Shown: positions 14,286 to 23,077, counted from the stretch's first letter. The stretch: DNA of 30,833 nt from Devosia sp. (GCA_028290225.1 JAQGKH010000125.1:1-30833), one strand, 5' to 3'. Made by a program: numbers and translations. The notes: generated by a model from the letters alone, not told the origin.

Positions 14286-16094
14286 ATGACCGAACAATTC
14301 GCGATGCAAAAGGGCCACAACGCGCTTGGCGCGCTGCCGGTATGGGACCTTGCCGATCTTTATCCCGGCCGCGACAGCAGCCAGTTTGCCGCGGACCTGC
14401 AGCGGGCCAAGGACGATGCCGCGCGCTTCGAGAGCGAGTTCAAAGGCAAACTTGCCGAGCTGACACGAACCGGCAAGCTCCTTGAGGTGATCAAGCGCAG
14501 CGAAGCGCTAGCCGACCTCACCGGCAAGCTCGGCTCGTTCGCCTTCTTGCAATATGCGCAGCGCTCGACCGATCCGGATCGTGCCAAGTTCATGGGCGAC
14601 ACCAATGAAGCCCTCACCAATCTGTCGACGCGGGTACTGTTTTTCGAGCTTGAGCTCAACCGCATCGAAGACGCAGATCTGGACGCCGCGTTTGCGGCCG
14701 ATCCGGAACTGGCCCGCTATCGCACCTGGTTCGCCGAGTTGCGCAAGGCCAAGCCCTATCAACTCGAAGACAAGCTCGAGGAGCTGTTCCACGACAAATC
14801 GGTGACGGCATTTTCGGCCTGGAACCGGCTGTTCGACGAGACCATGGCGAGCTTGCAGTTCGAGGTCGATGGGGAAACGCTCAACCTTGAAGCGACACTG
14901 CATCTGCTCTCGGAACGCGACGAGAAGCGGCGCGAGAGCGCCTTTCATGCCCTGGCCAAGACGCTCAAGGCCAATGGGCGCTTGTTCACGCACATCACCA
15001 ATGTGCTGGCCAAAGACAAGGAAATCGCCGACCGCTGGCGTGGCTACGAGGACATAGCCGACAGCCGGCACATGGCCAATTCGGTGGAGCGCGAAGTGGT
15101 GGACGCGCTGCAGGCCGCCGTGCAGGCGGCTTACCCCAAGCTGTCGCATCGCTATTACAAGATGAAGGCCCGCTGGTTCGGCAAAGACAAGCTGAATGCC
15201 TGGGACCGCAACGCGCCGCTGCCGACCAGCGACGAGCGGACCTTTGATTGGGAAACGGCGAAATCCACGGTGCTGGAAGCCTATGGCAGATTCTCGCCGG
15301 CCCTGGCGGAAGTGGCCGCGCCATTTTTCGACAGCGGCTGGATCGATGCGCCAAGCGTTGATGGCAAGCTGTCGGGGGCTTTTGCGCATCCCACCGTGCC
15401 GAGCGCCCATCCCTATCTGATGCTCAACTATATGGGGCGCTCGCGCGACGTGATGACGCTGGCCCACGAATTGGGGCATGGCGTGCATCAGCGGCTGGCC
15501 GCCGCCCAGGGGCCGATCCTGAGCAATACGCCACTGACCCTGGCCGAAACCGCCAGCGTTTTTGGCGAGATGCTGACCTTCCGCTCCCTTTTGGAAAAGG
15601 CTACCGACCCCAAGCAGCGCTTTGCGCTGCTCGCCTCCAAGGTGGAGGACATGCTCAACACGGTGGTGCGGCAAATCGCCTTTTACACCTTCGAGCGCCG
15701 GGTGCACACGGCGCGTCGGCAGGGGGAGCTGCGAGCCGAGGAAATCAACGCCATCTGGATGCAGGTGCAGGCGGAGTCCCTGGGAGACGCCATCATCCCC
15801 AACGAGGGCTACGACATCTTCTGGACCTATATCCCGCACTTCATTCATTCCCCCTTCTATGTCTACGCCTATGCGTTCGGCGACTGCCTTGTGAACTCGC
15901 TTTATGCACAGTATGAGAAGGCCGAAGAGGGCTTCGCGGAGCGTTATTTCGAGTTGCTGAAGGCGGGCGGATCCAAGCACCATTCGGAACTGCTGGCGCC
16001 GTTCGGCCTTGATGCCAAAGACCCGCAATTCTGGTCATTGGGGCTCGGCATGATCGAGCGACTGATTGACGAGCTGGAAGCGAGCAGCCCCTGA
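14286..16094 (+). CDS. pepF: M3-family oligoendopeptidase (PepF-type)
   Basis: Cytoplasmic zinc metallopeptidase of 602 residues that degrades short peptides. The gluzincin motif HELGH is at 394-398 (LAHELGHGVHQ), and the downstream ETASVFGEML supplies the further metal-ligand glutamate typical of M3 enzymes. Other PepF-type stretches are DLYPGRDS near the N-terminus, AYPKLSHRYYKMKARWFG, and the C-terminal GGSKHHSELLAPFGLDAKDPQFW. The ATG at 14286 is preceded by CTGGAGAG; the frame remains open upstream to 13803, but that part overlaps the divergent regulator and reads as nonsense. A 43-bp gap separates it from the oxidase subunit gene. The gene symbol follows the closest named family and is a general label. 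Confidence 0.93.
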   Translation: MTEQFAMQKGHNALGALPVWDLADLYPGRDSSQFAADLQRAKDDAARFESEFKGKLAELTRTGKLLEVIKRSEALADLTGKLGSFAFLQYAQRSTDPDRAKFMGDTNEALTNLSTRVLFFELELNRIEDADLDAAFAADPELARYRTWFAELRKAKPYQLEDKLEELFHDKSVTAFSAWNRLFDETMASLQFEVDGETLNLEATLHLLSERDEKRRESAFHALAKTLKANGRLFTHITNVLAKDKEIADRWRGYEDIADSRHMANSVEREVVDALQAAVQAAYPKLSHRYYKMKARWFGKDKLNAWDRNAPLPTSDERTFDWETAKSTVLEAYGRFSPALAEVAAPFFDSGWIDAPSVDGKLSGAFAHPTVPSAHPYLMLNYMGRSRDVMTLAHELGHGVHQRLAAAQGPILSNTPLTLAETASVFGEMLTFRSLLEKATDPKQRFALLASKVEDMLNTVVRQIAFYTFERRVHTARRQGELRAEEINAIWMQVQAESLGDAIIPNEGYDIFWTYIPHFIHSPFYVYAYAFGDCLVNSLYAQYEKAEEGFAERYFELLKAGGSKHHSELLAPFGLDAKDPQFWSLGLGMIERLIDELEASSP

Positions 16095-16136
16095 ACGCCC
16101 GCCGGGCACGAGAACAGACGAAGTATCGAGGACGAC

Positions 16137-16313
16137 ATGGCCGCAAAAAACACTGAAGCCCACGCCCACCTGCATCCGCCGCTGCAGCAGGAATCAGCGA
16201 TGGACTACGCCCAGCACGAGGCGACCTATGCCCGCTTTGTGAGCCTGGTGAAGTGGACGGTGATCGTCATGGCCGTGACGATGGTGGCGCTTTACTTCCT
16301 CGTCAAACCCTGA
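16137..16313 (+). CDS. aa3-type cytochrome c oxidase subunit IV (small alphaproteobacterial form)
   Basis: A 58-residue single-helix membrane protein. Its core MDYAQHEATYARFVSLVKW is the hallmark of the small bacterial COX IV subunit, followed by one helix (TVIVMAVTMVALYFLV). This subunit sits at the edge of the aa3 terminal oxidase and is not needed for the catalytic centres. GAGGA lies just before the ATG at 16137; an internal ATG at 16200, with AGGA upstream, would give a 37-residue product starting exactly at MDYAQHE. The genes for the main oxidase subunits are not in the window. AAACCC-TGA-GGGTTT (16305-16319) forms a small hairpin over the stop codon. Confidence 0.88.
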   Translation: MAAKNTEAHAHLHPPLQQESAMDYAQHEATYARFVSLVKWTVIVMAVTMVALYFLVKP

Positions 16314-16327
16314 GGGTTTCTCGCCGC

Positions 16328-16543
16328 TCAGTAGTGCGGCGGCGGAGGTTCGGTTCGGGGATCGGCAATGATGCTCCCGGCCCGGACCTGCTCCTCCAGG
16401 GTCGTCAGGCGACGCGCCAGGCTGTCGATCAGCCGCCATTGCTCGGTGATGGTATTGTTGAGCTCCTCGACCGTCTGATCCTGGAAGGCGATGCGGGTTT
16501 CAAGGGCATTCAGCCGATCCGAGACATCGCGTTCAGTGGTCAC
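16328..16543 (-). CDS. slyX: SlyX family protein
   Basis: A 71-residue, largely helical protein of the SlyX family, whose function is unknown. The N-terminal coiled coil (RLNALETRIAFQDQTVEELN, then a second heptad-like segment RLTTLEEQV) and the C-terminal PPPPHY are diagnostic. The start is GTG with AAAGGAG six bases upstream, which is why no ATG was chosen. It converges on the oxidase subunit gene with 14 bp between the stops, and faces away from the TspO-like gene. Confidence 0.9.
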   Translation of the reverse strand: MTTERDVSDRLNALETRIAFQDQTVEELNNTITEQWRLIDSLARRLTTLEEQVRAGSIIADPRTEPPPPHY

Positions 16544-16685
16544 GGTTTGCTCCTTTCAGGGTGCAGCGGCAAGCGGCGGACAGCCAAATTAACCATCCGT
16601 TCACGAGGGCGTGTTGACGTAAACGGAACCTGTGAGGGCCGGCGGCCATTGGTTTGCAAGAATTTAGCAACCAATGAGAGCCGAA

Positions 16686-17228
16686 ATGGCGACCATCGCG
16701 GCAGTTACCCACAACTTTCCTTCGTTCCTGAGTGCCGACCGGCATGACGGGATCGGCGCCGGGCTGAGCGCGGCGCTGCCGCTGGGGGGGCTGGTCGCCG
16801 CTTACGGTGCCGCCGAGGCCTTTGGAATTCAGCCGGTGTTGCATGCGCCGCTGGGCCTGCCGGAATGGACGGGCGCGCTGGCTTTGGCCATCAGCCTGCC
16901 CCTGTGGGGGGCTGCCCGCTGGATCGTCGCTGAACATGGCGATGAAGGCCGCGCTGCTGGCTGGTGGATCGTCGCGCTGATGATCGGCGCCATCCTTGCC
17001 CCATTCCTGCTGACGATCGCGGATCCGTTCATGAGCACGGTGGTTTCGATGCTGCTGATGCTGATCGGGCTTGCAGCCGCGGGACGGGCGGCCAATGTGT
17101 CGGGCCGTGCAGCGCTGCTGGTGCTGCCCGGTGTGGCCTGGCTGGGCCTGGGCGCGGTACTTGGGTTTGGCGTCGTGGCTGGTGGCTGGTCTCCGCCGTT
17201 CGCCGTGACCCAGGGCGCCGAAGCGTAA
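16686..17228 (+). CDS. Five-helix membrane protein, divergent TspO/MBR-like
   Basis: A 180-residue integral membrane protein with five predicted helices (about residues 25-48, 62-84, 92-112, 114-136 and 143-168). The last two helices, ending in RAALLVLPGVAWLGLGAVLGF, resemble the TspO pattern of a last helix with a LLxPYLAW motif, and the five-helix layout and length fit. The Trp/Pro-rich first loop that defines TspO ligand-binding proteins is not recognisable, so this is at best a diverged member; porphyrin or sterol binding should not be assumed. The start may be 16686 (used, GAGAG upstream) or 16674. A CtrA-like partial site (TTAACCAT, 16589) lies upstream. If not TspO-related, it is simply an unknown membrane protein. 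Confidence 0.6.
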   Translation: MATIAAVTHNFPSFLSADRHDGIGAGLSAALPLGGLVAAYGAAEAFGIQPVLHAPLGLPEWTGALALAISLPLWGAARWIVAEHGDEGRAAGWWIVALMIGAILAPFLLTIADPFMSTVVSMLLMLIGLAAAGRAANVSGRAALLVLPGVAWLGLGAVLGFGVVAGGWSPPFAVTQGAEA

Positions 17229-17310
17229 TTGATCGCACCGGGATTGTGGCGCGCAGTGTTTCGCGCAACATGAAGGCAAACAACGGGCCTTTCCGGCTCA
17301 GGAATTTGCC

Positions 17311-17949
17311 ATGACAAATATACTCAAGATCGATGTGTTCACCGACGTGGTTTGCCCCTGGTGCCTCGTCGGTTCGGTGCGGCTGGATCAAGCAGTTGCT
17401 GAATTGCCCGACGACATCGACGTCGTGATCGAAAACCATCCGTTTTATCTCGATGCCAGTACCCCCGCCGAAGGGGTGGATGTCGGCGAGATGCTGCGCC
17501 AGCGCTATGGGCGCGATCCCGCGGAGATGTGGGCGCGGGTGGAAGGGGAAGCCCGAAAGGCCGGGATCGAGCTCGATCTTTCCAGGCAGCCCCGCATGTT
17601 TCCGACAGCCAAGGCACATACAATCACCCGGCTGAGCAAGCCGCTGGGCATACAGCATGAACTGGCCAACGCCATTGCCGAAGCCTATTTTCTCGAGCAC
17701 CGGCAGATCAACGACGACAATGTTCTGGCCGACATCGCCGCCGAATTCGGCTTTGACCGAGGCGATGCGCTGGACGCCATGAACGACGAGAACGAGCTGG
17801 CGATTACCCAGCAGCTGGCCGAGCAGGCTTCCCAGCAGGGGATCACCGGGGTGCCGTTCTTTGTGTTCGGCGAGAAGTATGCGCTATCGGGAGCGCAGCC
17901 GGTCGAGGTGTTCCAGCAGGCGCTGGCCAAGACCATTTCGGAGTTCTAG
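17311..17949 (+). CDS. DsbA-family thioredoxin-fold oxidoreductase, FrnE-like
   Basis: A 212-residue cytoplasmic DsbA-like protein of the FrnE/2-hydroxychromene-isomerase-like branch. There is no signal peptide. The redox motif CPWC lies in the first strand-helix turn (FTDVVCPWCLVGSVRL), and the cis-proline loop is GVPFFVFG near the C-terminus with an all-helical insertion between. FrnE homologues act as disulfide isomerases/oxidoreductases and help in oxidative stress; the actual substrate is unknown. AGGAA lies six bases before the ATG. The stop codon abuts the start of the alpha/beta hydrolase gene, so the two form an operon. Confidence 0.9.
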   Translation: MTNILKIDVFTDVVCPWCLVGSVRLDQAVAELPDDIDVVIENHPFYLDASTPAEGVDVGEMLRQRYGRDPAEMWARVEGEARKAGIELDLSRQPRMFPTAKAHTITRLSKPLGIQHELANAIAEAYFLEHRQINDDNVLADIAAEFGFDRGDALDAMNDENELAITQQLAEQASQQGITGVPFFVFGEKYALSGAQPVEVFQQALAKTISEF

Positions 17950-18771
17950 ATGCGCATTTTCTGGAGGTTGGCCGGGGCTTTAGCCCTGCTGGTCGTGTTC
18001 GCCTATGCAGGGGTGGTGGCCTATATGTATTTCAACCAGCGGGCGCTGCAGTATTTTCCGGATGGCGAGATGACCTCGCTGGCGCAGGCGGGGCTTGCCG
18101 GCGCGCAGGCGGTGTCGATCCCATCCGAAGATGGGGTGATCAATGGCTGGTTCCAGGCGCCGGTTGCCGGCAAGCCATTGATTGTCTACTACAAAGGCAA
18201 TAGCGGCAGCTTTTCGTCCGAGCATGAGCGGTTCACGCAATGGACCTCGGAGGGGTATGGCTTTCTGGCTTTCGATTATCGGGGTTTTCCGGCTTCGCCG
18301 GGCACGATCAGCCAGGACGGCATTCTGGCCGACGCGCTGGCGGCGTTCGATTGGGCGGCCGGCAAGGGCTATCCCATTGTAATCTGGGGCAGATCCCTGG
18401 GTTCGGGGCCATCGACCTACGTTGCCAGCCAGAGGGAGGCGGATGGGTTGTTGCTGGAGACGCCGTTTTTGTCGGCGGTGACGGTGGCCGAGGAGCGGTA
18501 TCCGGTGCTGCCGTCGCGCTGGGTGATGCAGGACCAGTTTCCGGTCAATGAGTGGATCGTTGACGTGGCCGAGCCGGTGCTGGTGGCGCATGGGACGGCG
18601 GACACCACCATAGATGTGAGCAATGGCGAGCGGTTATACCAGCTTGTTCCGAACAAGGATGAGCTGTGGATCGAGCCCGGCGGCACCCATGTGGACCTGT
18701 GGGAGCGGGGCATCTGGGCCAATCATGCCCGGCCGTTCTTTGAACGGGCCGAGGCAGTGGCGGGGCGCTGA
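17950..18771 (+). CDS. Membrane-anchored alpha/beta hydrolase (Bem46/YfhR-like)
   Basis: A 273-residue serine hydrolase with an N-terminal membrane anchor (residues 5-27). The nucleophile elbow is GRSLGSG, and the likely triad partners are the Asp in HGTADTTI and the His in GGTHVDLW. Overall it resembles the Bem46/YfhR branch of alpha/beta hydrolases, whose substrates are mostly unknown. The ATG follows the previous stop directly (TAGATG) and GGAG within the frnE-like gene provides the ribosome binding site. The catalytic domain probably faces the periplasm, as inferred from the short basic N-terminus. Confidence 0.88.
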   Translation: MRIFWRLAGALALLVVFAYAGVVAYMYFNQRALQYFPDGEMTSLAQAGLAGAQAVSIPSEDGVINGWFQAPVAGKPLIVYYKGNSGSFSSEHERFTQWTSEGYGFLAFDYRGFPASPGTISQDGILADALAAFDWAAGKGYPIVIWGRSLGSGPSTYVASQREADGLLLETPFLSAVTVAEERYPVLPSRWVMQDQFPVNEWIVDVAEPVLVAHGTADTTIDVSNGERLYQLVPNKDELWIEPGGTHVDLWERGIWANHARPFFERAEAVAGR

Positions 18772-18782
18772 GCCCTTAAATG

Positions 18783-18814
18783 CATAACGCCGCCCCAAAA
18801 AGGGCGGCGTTATG
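18783..18814. terminator. Bidirectional hairpin between the hydrolase gene and rpsU
   Basis: A perfect 13-bp stem, CATAACGCCGCCC and GGGCGGCGTTATG, has a CAAAAA loop. It lies between two convergent genes. The sequence after the stem is not T-rich on either strand, so efficiency is uncertain. Confidence 0.65.
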
Positions 18815-18842
18815 AACGCATTCTGAACGAAAACTGAACGGC

Positions 18843-19118
18843 TTAGGTGCGCGGCAGGGTGCTGGCGCTCGGACGAGCGGGCTGGCCGGGACGTGCCGTC
18901 GGGGTCGGAGCGGGCAGGCCGCCTTCACGCTGGGCGCGCTTGCGAGCGAGCTTGCGGGCGCGGCGCACGGCCTCGGCCTTCTGACGGGCCTTCTTTTCGG
19001 AGGGCTTCTCGTAGTAGTTGCGCAGCTTCATCTCACGGAAGACGCCTTCGCGCTGCAGCTTCTTCTTGAGCGCGCGCAGCGCCTGATCAACGTTGTTATC
19101 GCGAACGACTACTTGCAA
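18843..19118 (-). CDS. rpsU: 30S ribosomal protein S21
   Basis: A 91-residue S21 protein of the small subunit, which sits near the anti-Shine-Dalgarno end of 16S rRNA. The N-terminal core (QVVVRDNNVDQALRALKKKL, then EGVFREMKLRNYYEKPSEKK) and the following Arg/Lys/Ala helix are clear. The last 25 or so residues form a Pro/Ala/Thr/Arg tail (GGLPAPTPTARPGQ...), longer than in the shortest S21 forms. The only fitting start is TTG at 19118. The gene has its own promoter at 19221-19249 and a leader of about 95 bases. Confidence 0.96.
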   Translation of the reverse strand: MQVVVRDNNVDQALRALKKKLQREGVFREMKLRNYYEKPSEKKARQKAEAVRRARKLARKRAQREGGLPAPTPTARPGQPARPSASTLPRT

Positions 19119-19220
19119 AGGTCAACCGCCCCTTAAAGCCTGGTGAATGTGTTTGGATGAAAGCGCCGCAGCCAAAAATAACCACGTCGCCGACCAGCAG
19201 GGCCGGTCACCGTTGGGTGC

Positions 19221-19249
19221 TCTATAGCCCAGCCTTGCGGGCTTGTCCA
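19221..19249 (-). promoter_or_regulatory. Predicted promoter of rpsU
   Basis: On the minus strand TGGACA (19249-19244) and TATAGA (19226-19221) are 17 bases apart, a good sigma-70-type match. It gives rpsU a leader of roughly 95 bases and keeps it separate from purEK upstream. Confidence 0.6.
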
Positions 19250-19279
19250 CCATAGCGGACCGAAAAAGCGGGGGTTGGG

Positions 19280-20368
19280 CTAGTCACGTGGCAAGAGCCG
19301 GTTGAGGTGGCCCATCTTGCGCCCGGCCCGGATCTGAGATTTGCCGTAAAGATGGGGTTGGGTCGAGCCGTCGAGCCCGGCGGGAACACGGGTGACCTCG
19401 TCTCCCACCAGGTTTTCCATCACCACATCGGCGAGTCGCGCGGGATCACCCAGCGGCCAGCCCAGGATGGCGCGGATATGCTGCTCGAACTGGTCGGTGA
19501 GGCACGCCGCCTCGGTCCAGTGGCCAGAATTGTGCACGCGCGGGGCAATCTCGTTGACGAGCAGGGTCGGACGGCTGTCGCCGGGGACAACGAAGAACTC
19601 GACTCCCAGAACGCCGACATAATCAAGGGCGACGACGATGGCCTTGGCGATCATGCCGGCATGCTTGGCCAAAGCGGGCGGGATGGCGGCCGGCACGGTG
19701 CTGGTCGCCAGAATGTGATTCAGGTGCACGTTTTCGGCAGGGTCATAGCTGCGCACTTCGCCCGAAAGGCTGCGGGCGACCACCACCGAGATTTCCTGGG
19801 AAAAGGGGATGAAGGCTTCGAGCACCAGGGGCCTGGGTGCCAGTTCGGCAAAGGCGGTGGCGGCGTCGGCGGGGTCGCGCAGCACGCGCTGGCCCTTGCC
19901 ATCATAGCCAAGGCGGGTGGTCTTGAGCACGGCGGGCAAGCCCAGTTCGGCGATGGCGGCGTGCAGTTGCTCGATTGATGCCACGGGGCGATATGGGGCG
20001 ACGGGGATGTTCTTGGAAGCCAGGAACGCCTTTTCGGCAAGACGGTCCTGCGTGACGGCAAGGGCCTGGGCCCCGGGGCGCAGCGGCTTGCGTTGTGCAA
20101 GGAACTGGGCGGTGGCCGCCGGGACGTTCTCGAATTCGTAGGTAATCACATCGACCGCGGCGGCAAAGGCGGCAAGGGCGGCCTCGTCATCATAGGCCGC
20201 CACGGTTTTGCGGGGGGTGACCTCGAATGCGGGGCTGTCGGCATCGGGGCAGAAGATGTGGGTGCGCATGCCCAGGCGGCTGGCGGCGAGAGACAGCATG
20301 CGGCCGAGCTGGCCGCCTCCCAGGATGCCGATAATGGTCCCGGGCGGCAGGGGAGGGAGATCGGGCAT
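19280..20368 (-). CDS. purK: 5-(carboxyamino)imidazole ribonucleotide synthase
   Basis: ATP-grasp enzyme that makes N5-CAIR from AIR, bicarbonate and ATP in purine biosynthesis. It has 362 residues. It begins with IIGILGGGQLGRML and contains the ATP-grasp signatures LKTTRLGYDGKGQ and EAFIPFSQEISVVVAR, and NEIAPRVHNSGHWT at the active site. The C-terminus includes HLYGKSQIRAGRKMGHLN. The ATG at 20368 follows the purE stop by four bases, so translation is coupled; the longer open frame toward 20611 merely overlaps purE. Confidence 0.97.
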   Translation of the reverse strand: MPDLPPLPPGTIIGILGGGQLGRMLSLAASRLGMRTHIFCPDADSPAFEVTPRKTVAAYDDEAALAAFAAAVDVITYEFENVPAATAQFLAQRKPLRPGAQALAVTQDRLAEKAFLASKNIPVAPYRPVASIEQLHAAIAELGLPAVLKTTRLGYDGKGQRVLRDPADAATAFAELAPRPLVLEAFIPFSQEISVVVARSLSGEVRSYDPAENVHLNHILATSTVPAAIPPALAKHAGMIAKAIVVALDYVGVLGVEFFVVPGDSRPTLLVNEIAPRVHNSGHWTEAACLTDQFEQHIRAILGWPLGDPARLADVVMENLVGDEVTRVPAGLDGSTQPHLYGKSQIRAGRKMGHLNRLLPRD

Positions 20369-20372
20369 AGGC

Positions 20373-20867
<495 letters not shown>

Positions 20868-20901
20868 GGCCTCGGTCCCCCCGCGGGCTGCACAAAGCGC
20901 G

Positions 20902-20930
20902 CTCGTAGCCTAATTGTCGCCACAACTCAA
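20902..20930 (-). promoter_or_regulatory. Possible promoter of purEK
   Basis: On the minus strand TTGAGT (20930-20925) and TACGAG (20907-20902) are 17 bases apart and 35-60 bases upstream of purE. The -10 is weak. Confidence 0.35.
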
Positions 20931-20943
20931 GCCGGCGACAGGC

Positions 20944-21159
20944 TCAGGCGATGATGTCGGGCAGGAGAATGTTCTCGAGCTGCACGATGCGATCCTTGAG
21001 GGCGAGCTTGCGCTTCTTGAGCCGCTGGATGAGCATCCGATCCGCGACCTTGGAGTCGGTCAAGGTGCGGATGGCAGCGTCCAGATCGGCGTGTTCCTGG
21101 CGTTTGGTGGCCAGTTCGAGGCCGAACCCGGCTTCCTGTTCCTTGGTGAGCGGCAGCAT
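20944..21159 (-). CDS. DUF465 (YdcH-like) small coiled-coil protein
   Basis: A 71-residue protein of the DUF465 family, function unknown. The diagnostic C-terminal part is MLIQRLKKRKLALKDRIVQL followed by LLPDIIA, and the N-terminal half (EQEAGFGLELATKRQEHADL) would form a helical hairpin. The frame is open upstream to 21237, but the family usually begins near MLPLTKEQE, so I use the ATG at 21159; the ribosome binding site is not decisive. It is divergent from a second DUF465 gene. Confidence 0.8.
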   Translation of the reverse strand: MLPLTKEQEAGFGLELATKRQEHADLDAAIRTLTDSKVADRMLIQRLKKRKLALKDRIVQLENILLPDIIA

Positions 21160-21315
21160 CGACCGGCGTGTCCCCTCAACGCGCGCAACATCACCTTGGT
21201 TAACCGATAGCCGGCGGTTTTGCACCTGGATTTCCACACCCGGGCCAATGTCATCGACAAGTCACAATTTATCTGGAACCTTGGTCTTGTCCAAAGAGGC
21301 GCGCAAGGAGTTGTT

Positions 21316-21489
21316 ATGACGACTGAAGGCCACATCGCGGCGTTGGAACGCCGTCATCAGGAGTTGGATCGCCAGATCGAAGCCGAACAGCAAAATACGC
21401 GGTTCGACCATCTGACGGTCAGCGCATTGAAGCGCAAGAAGCTCGAAGTGAAGGACGAACTCACCAGATTCAGTAGCGGCATGCAGTAG
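21316..21489 (+). CDS. DUF465 (YdcH-like) small protein, second copy
   Basis: A 57-residue DUF465 protein: MTTEGHIAALERRHQELDRQ, then the conserved VSALKRKKLEVKDELTRF. It is the shorter YdcH-type form, a predicted helical hairpin of unknown function. AAGGAG five bases before the ATG fixes the start. A terminator follows at 21521. The divergent partner (20944-21159) shares the LKxxKLxxKD motif, so the pair may be ancient paralogues or interacting partners. Confidence 0.88.
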   Translation: MTTEGHIAALERRHQELDRQIEAEQQNTRFDHLTVSALKRKKLEVKDELTRFSSGMQ

Positions 21490-21520
21490 GCACTGTGGCC
21501 CCATTGCATTGGGACCGGAA

Positions 21521-21548
21521 GGTCACAGCGCCAGCTGTGGCCTTTTTT
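21521..21548 (+). terminator. Rho-independent terminator after the second DUF465 gene
   Basis: The stem GGTCACAGC (21521-21529) with GCTGTGGCC (21534-21542), one G-T wobble and loop GCCA, is followed by TTTTTT. Confidence 0.88.
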
Positions 21549-21556
21549 GTTGCCCT

Positions 21557-22318
21557 TCAAAGGCCAAGAAACACCCCGCGCACCCCATCCCAGATCAGCT
21601 TGAGGGCCAACAGGAACACCAGCCAATAGGCGATGCGGTAGAACAGGGCCATGGAGATGCGCCGCACCATGGCGATGCCGATCAGCACCCCGGCAATGCC
21701 GACCGGGACAAGGGCGGCCGAAAGGCTGAGATTGTGCAGGTTGAGCTGGCCCAGAAAGAAATAGGGGATCAGCTTGGCCGTGTTGGTCAGCGCGAAAAAG
21801 ATGGCGCTGGTGCCAACATAGATCGCCGGTGGCAGGCGCTGGGGCAGGACGTAGATCTGATAAGGGGGGCCACCCGTATGGGAAACAAAGCTGGTGAAGC
21901 CGGAAAAGCCACCCCAGAACAGGCCTGAGGGAGTGGATGGCGGCAGCCCTTCCAGCTTCTTGCGCAGCGGCAGGAGGGCATCGAGCACGAACAAAAGCGT
22001 GATGATGCCGACAAACAGCAACACCATGGAATCGGACACCACCGACCACAACAGCCAGCCGAGAAGCGTTCCCGCCACCGCGCCGGGCAGCATGACCTTG
22101 AGGATCTGCCAACTGAACTGCCGCCGATAGGCAAAAACGGCGATGGCATCCATGGCTAGCATCACCGGCAGCATCATGCCAGCGGCATCACGCGCCGGCA
22201 TGACCAGGGTCAGCAGCGGCACGCCGACCACCCCAAGGCCCGCCAGCAGACCGGCCTTGGACAGGCCGACGATCAGCACCGCCAGCACGGTGACCGCAAC
22301 GAAGTAGGGGTCGACCAT
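21557..22318 (-). CDS. TauE/SafE family membrane permease
   Basis: A 253-residue integral membrane protein of the TauE/SafE family (sulfite/sulfoacetate-type anion exporters, many uncharacterised). It has about eight hydrophobic segments. The two family repeats are visible as GLSKAGLLAGLGVVGVPLL in the first half and WGGFSGFTSFVSHTGGPPYQIY in the second. It follows trcR by 30 bp in the same direction and could be in its operon. The ribosome binding site before the ATG at 22318 is weak. Substrate unknown. Confidence 0.9.
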   Translation of the reverse strand: MVDPYFVAVTVLAVLIVGLSKAGLLAGLGVVGVPLLTLVMPARDAAGMMLPVMLAMDAIAVFAYRRQFSWQILKVMLPGAVAGTLLGWLLWSVVSDSMVLLFVGIITLLFVLDALLPLRKKLEGLPPSTPSGLFWGGFSGFTSFVSHTGGPPYQIYVLPQRLPPAIYVGTSAIFFALTNTAKLIPYFFLGQLNLHNLSLSAALVPVGIAGVLIGIAMVRRISMALFYRIAYWLVFLLALKLIWDGVRGVFLGL

Positions 22319-22348
22319 GCGGGGGTGCTTGCTTGTTGGTTGGGAAGG

Positions 22349-23077
22349 CTAGTTGTCGGAGTCGCTCTTGACCGATTTCAGCTTGGCAAACACCGAGTCG
22401 GCGTCGAAACCATCATGCTGCTCGGAGGAGCGGCGGTTGCTTTCCTCGTCGTTGTAGCCTTCGGCATCGGCATGGGCGCGCGCACCGGAGCGGGCGAGCG
22501 CTTCTTCGGCGGTCATCAGCATGGTGCCTTCCTCGGCCGCGTCGGGGCCCACAGTGCCCTTGGAGGCGCGGCCGACTTCCAGGTCGAGGTCGATCTGGCT
22601 GCACAGGCCCAGCGTCACGGGATCCATCGGGGTCAGGTTGGCCGAATTCCAGTGCGTCGATTCACGCACCGAATCGATGGTGGACTTGGTGGTGCCAACC
22701 AGGCGCATAATTTGCGCGTCCTTGAGCTCGGGATGATTGCGCACCAGCCATTTGATGGCATTGGGGCGCTCGTTGCGGCGCGAAATGGGCGTGTAGCGCG
22801 GGCCCTTGCGCTTGGCGGCGGCGACGCGCACCTTTGGATCGGACACCTTGAGGCGATAGTTGGGATCAGCCTCGGCCTTCTCGATTTCCTCGCGGGTCAG
22901 CTGTCCGTTCTGGATCGGGTTCACACCCATGATGCCGCCAGCGACGTCACCATCGGCAATGCCTTGCACTTCGAGCGGATGAAGCGTGCAGAACGCCGCG
23001 ATCTGCTCGAACGACAACGCCGTGTTGTCGACGAGCCAGACAGCGGTTGCCTTGGGCATCAACAAGGGTTGGGTCAT
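22349..23077 (-). CDS. trcR: DUF1013 cell-cycle transcriptional regulator (TrcR family)
   Basis: A 242-residue protein of the alphaproteobacterial DUF1013 family, named TrcR in current annotation and linked to cell-cycle transcription. The N-terminal core is LMPKATAVWLVDNTALSFEQ with FCTLHPLEVQGIADG, resembling a small helix-turn-helix unit, followed by NPIQNGQLTREEIEKAE. A second helix-turn-helix-like segment, AQIMRLVGTTKSTIDSVRE, lies near the middle, and the C-terminal 60 residues are acidic and probably disordered. The ATG at 23077 is preceded by GAGGAG ten bases upstream; an in-frame ATG 24 codons earlier is possible but off the family pattern. A good promoter (23159-23187) drives it. 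Confidence 0.88.
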   Translation of the reverse strand: MTQPLLMPKATAVWLVDNTALSFEQIAAFCTLHPLEVQGIADGDVAGGIMGVNPIQNGQLTREEIEKAEADPNYRLKVSDPKVRVAAAKRKGPRYTPISRRNERPNAIKWLVRNHPELKDAQIMRLVGTTKSTIDSVRESTHWNSANLTPMDPVTLGLCSQIDLDLEVGRASKGTVGPDAAEEGTMLMTAEEALARSGARAHADAEGYNDEESNRRSSEQHDGFDADSVFAKLKSVKSDSDN

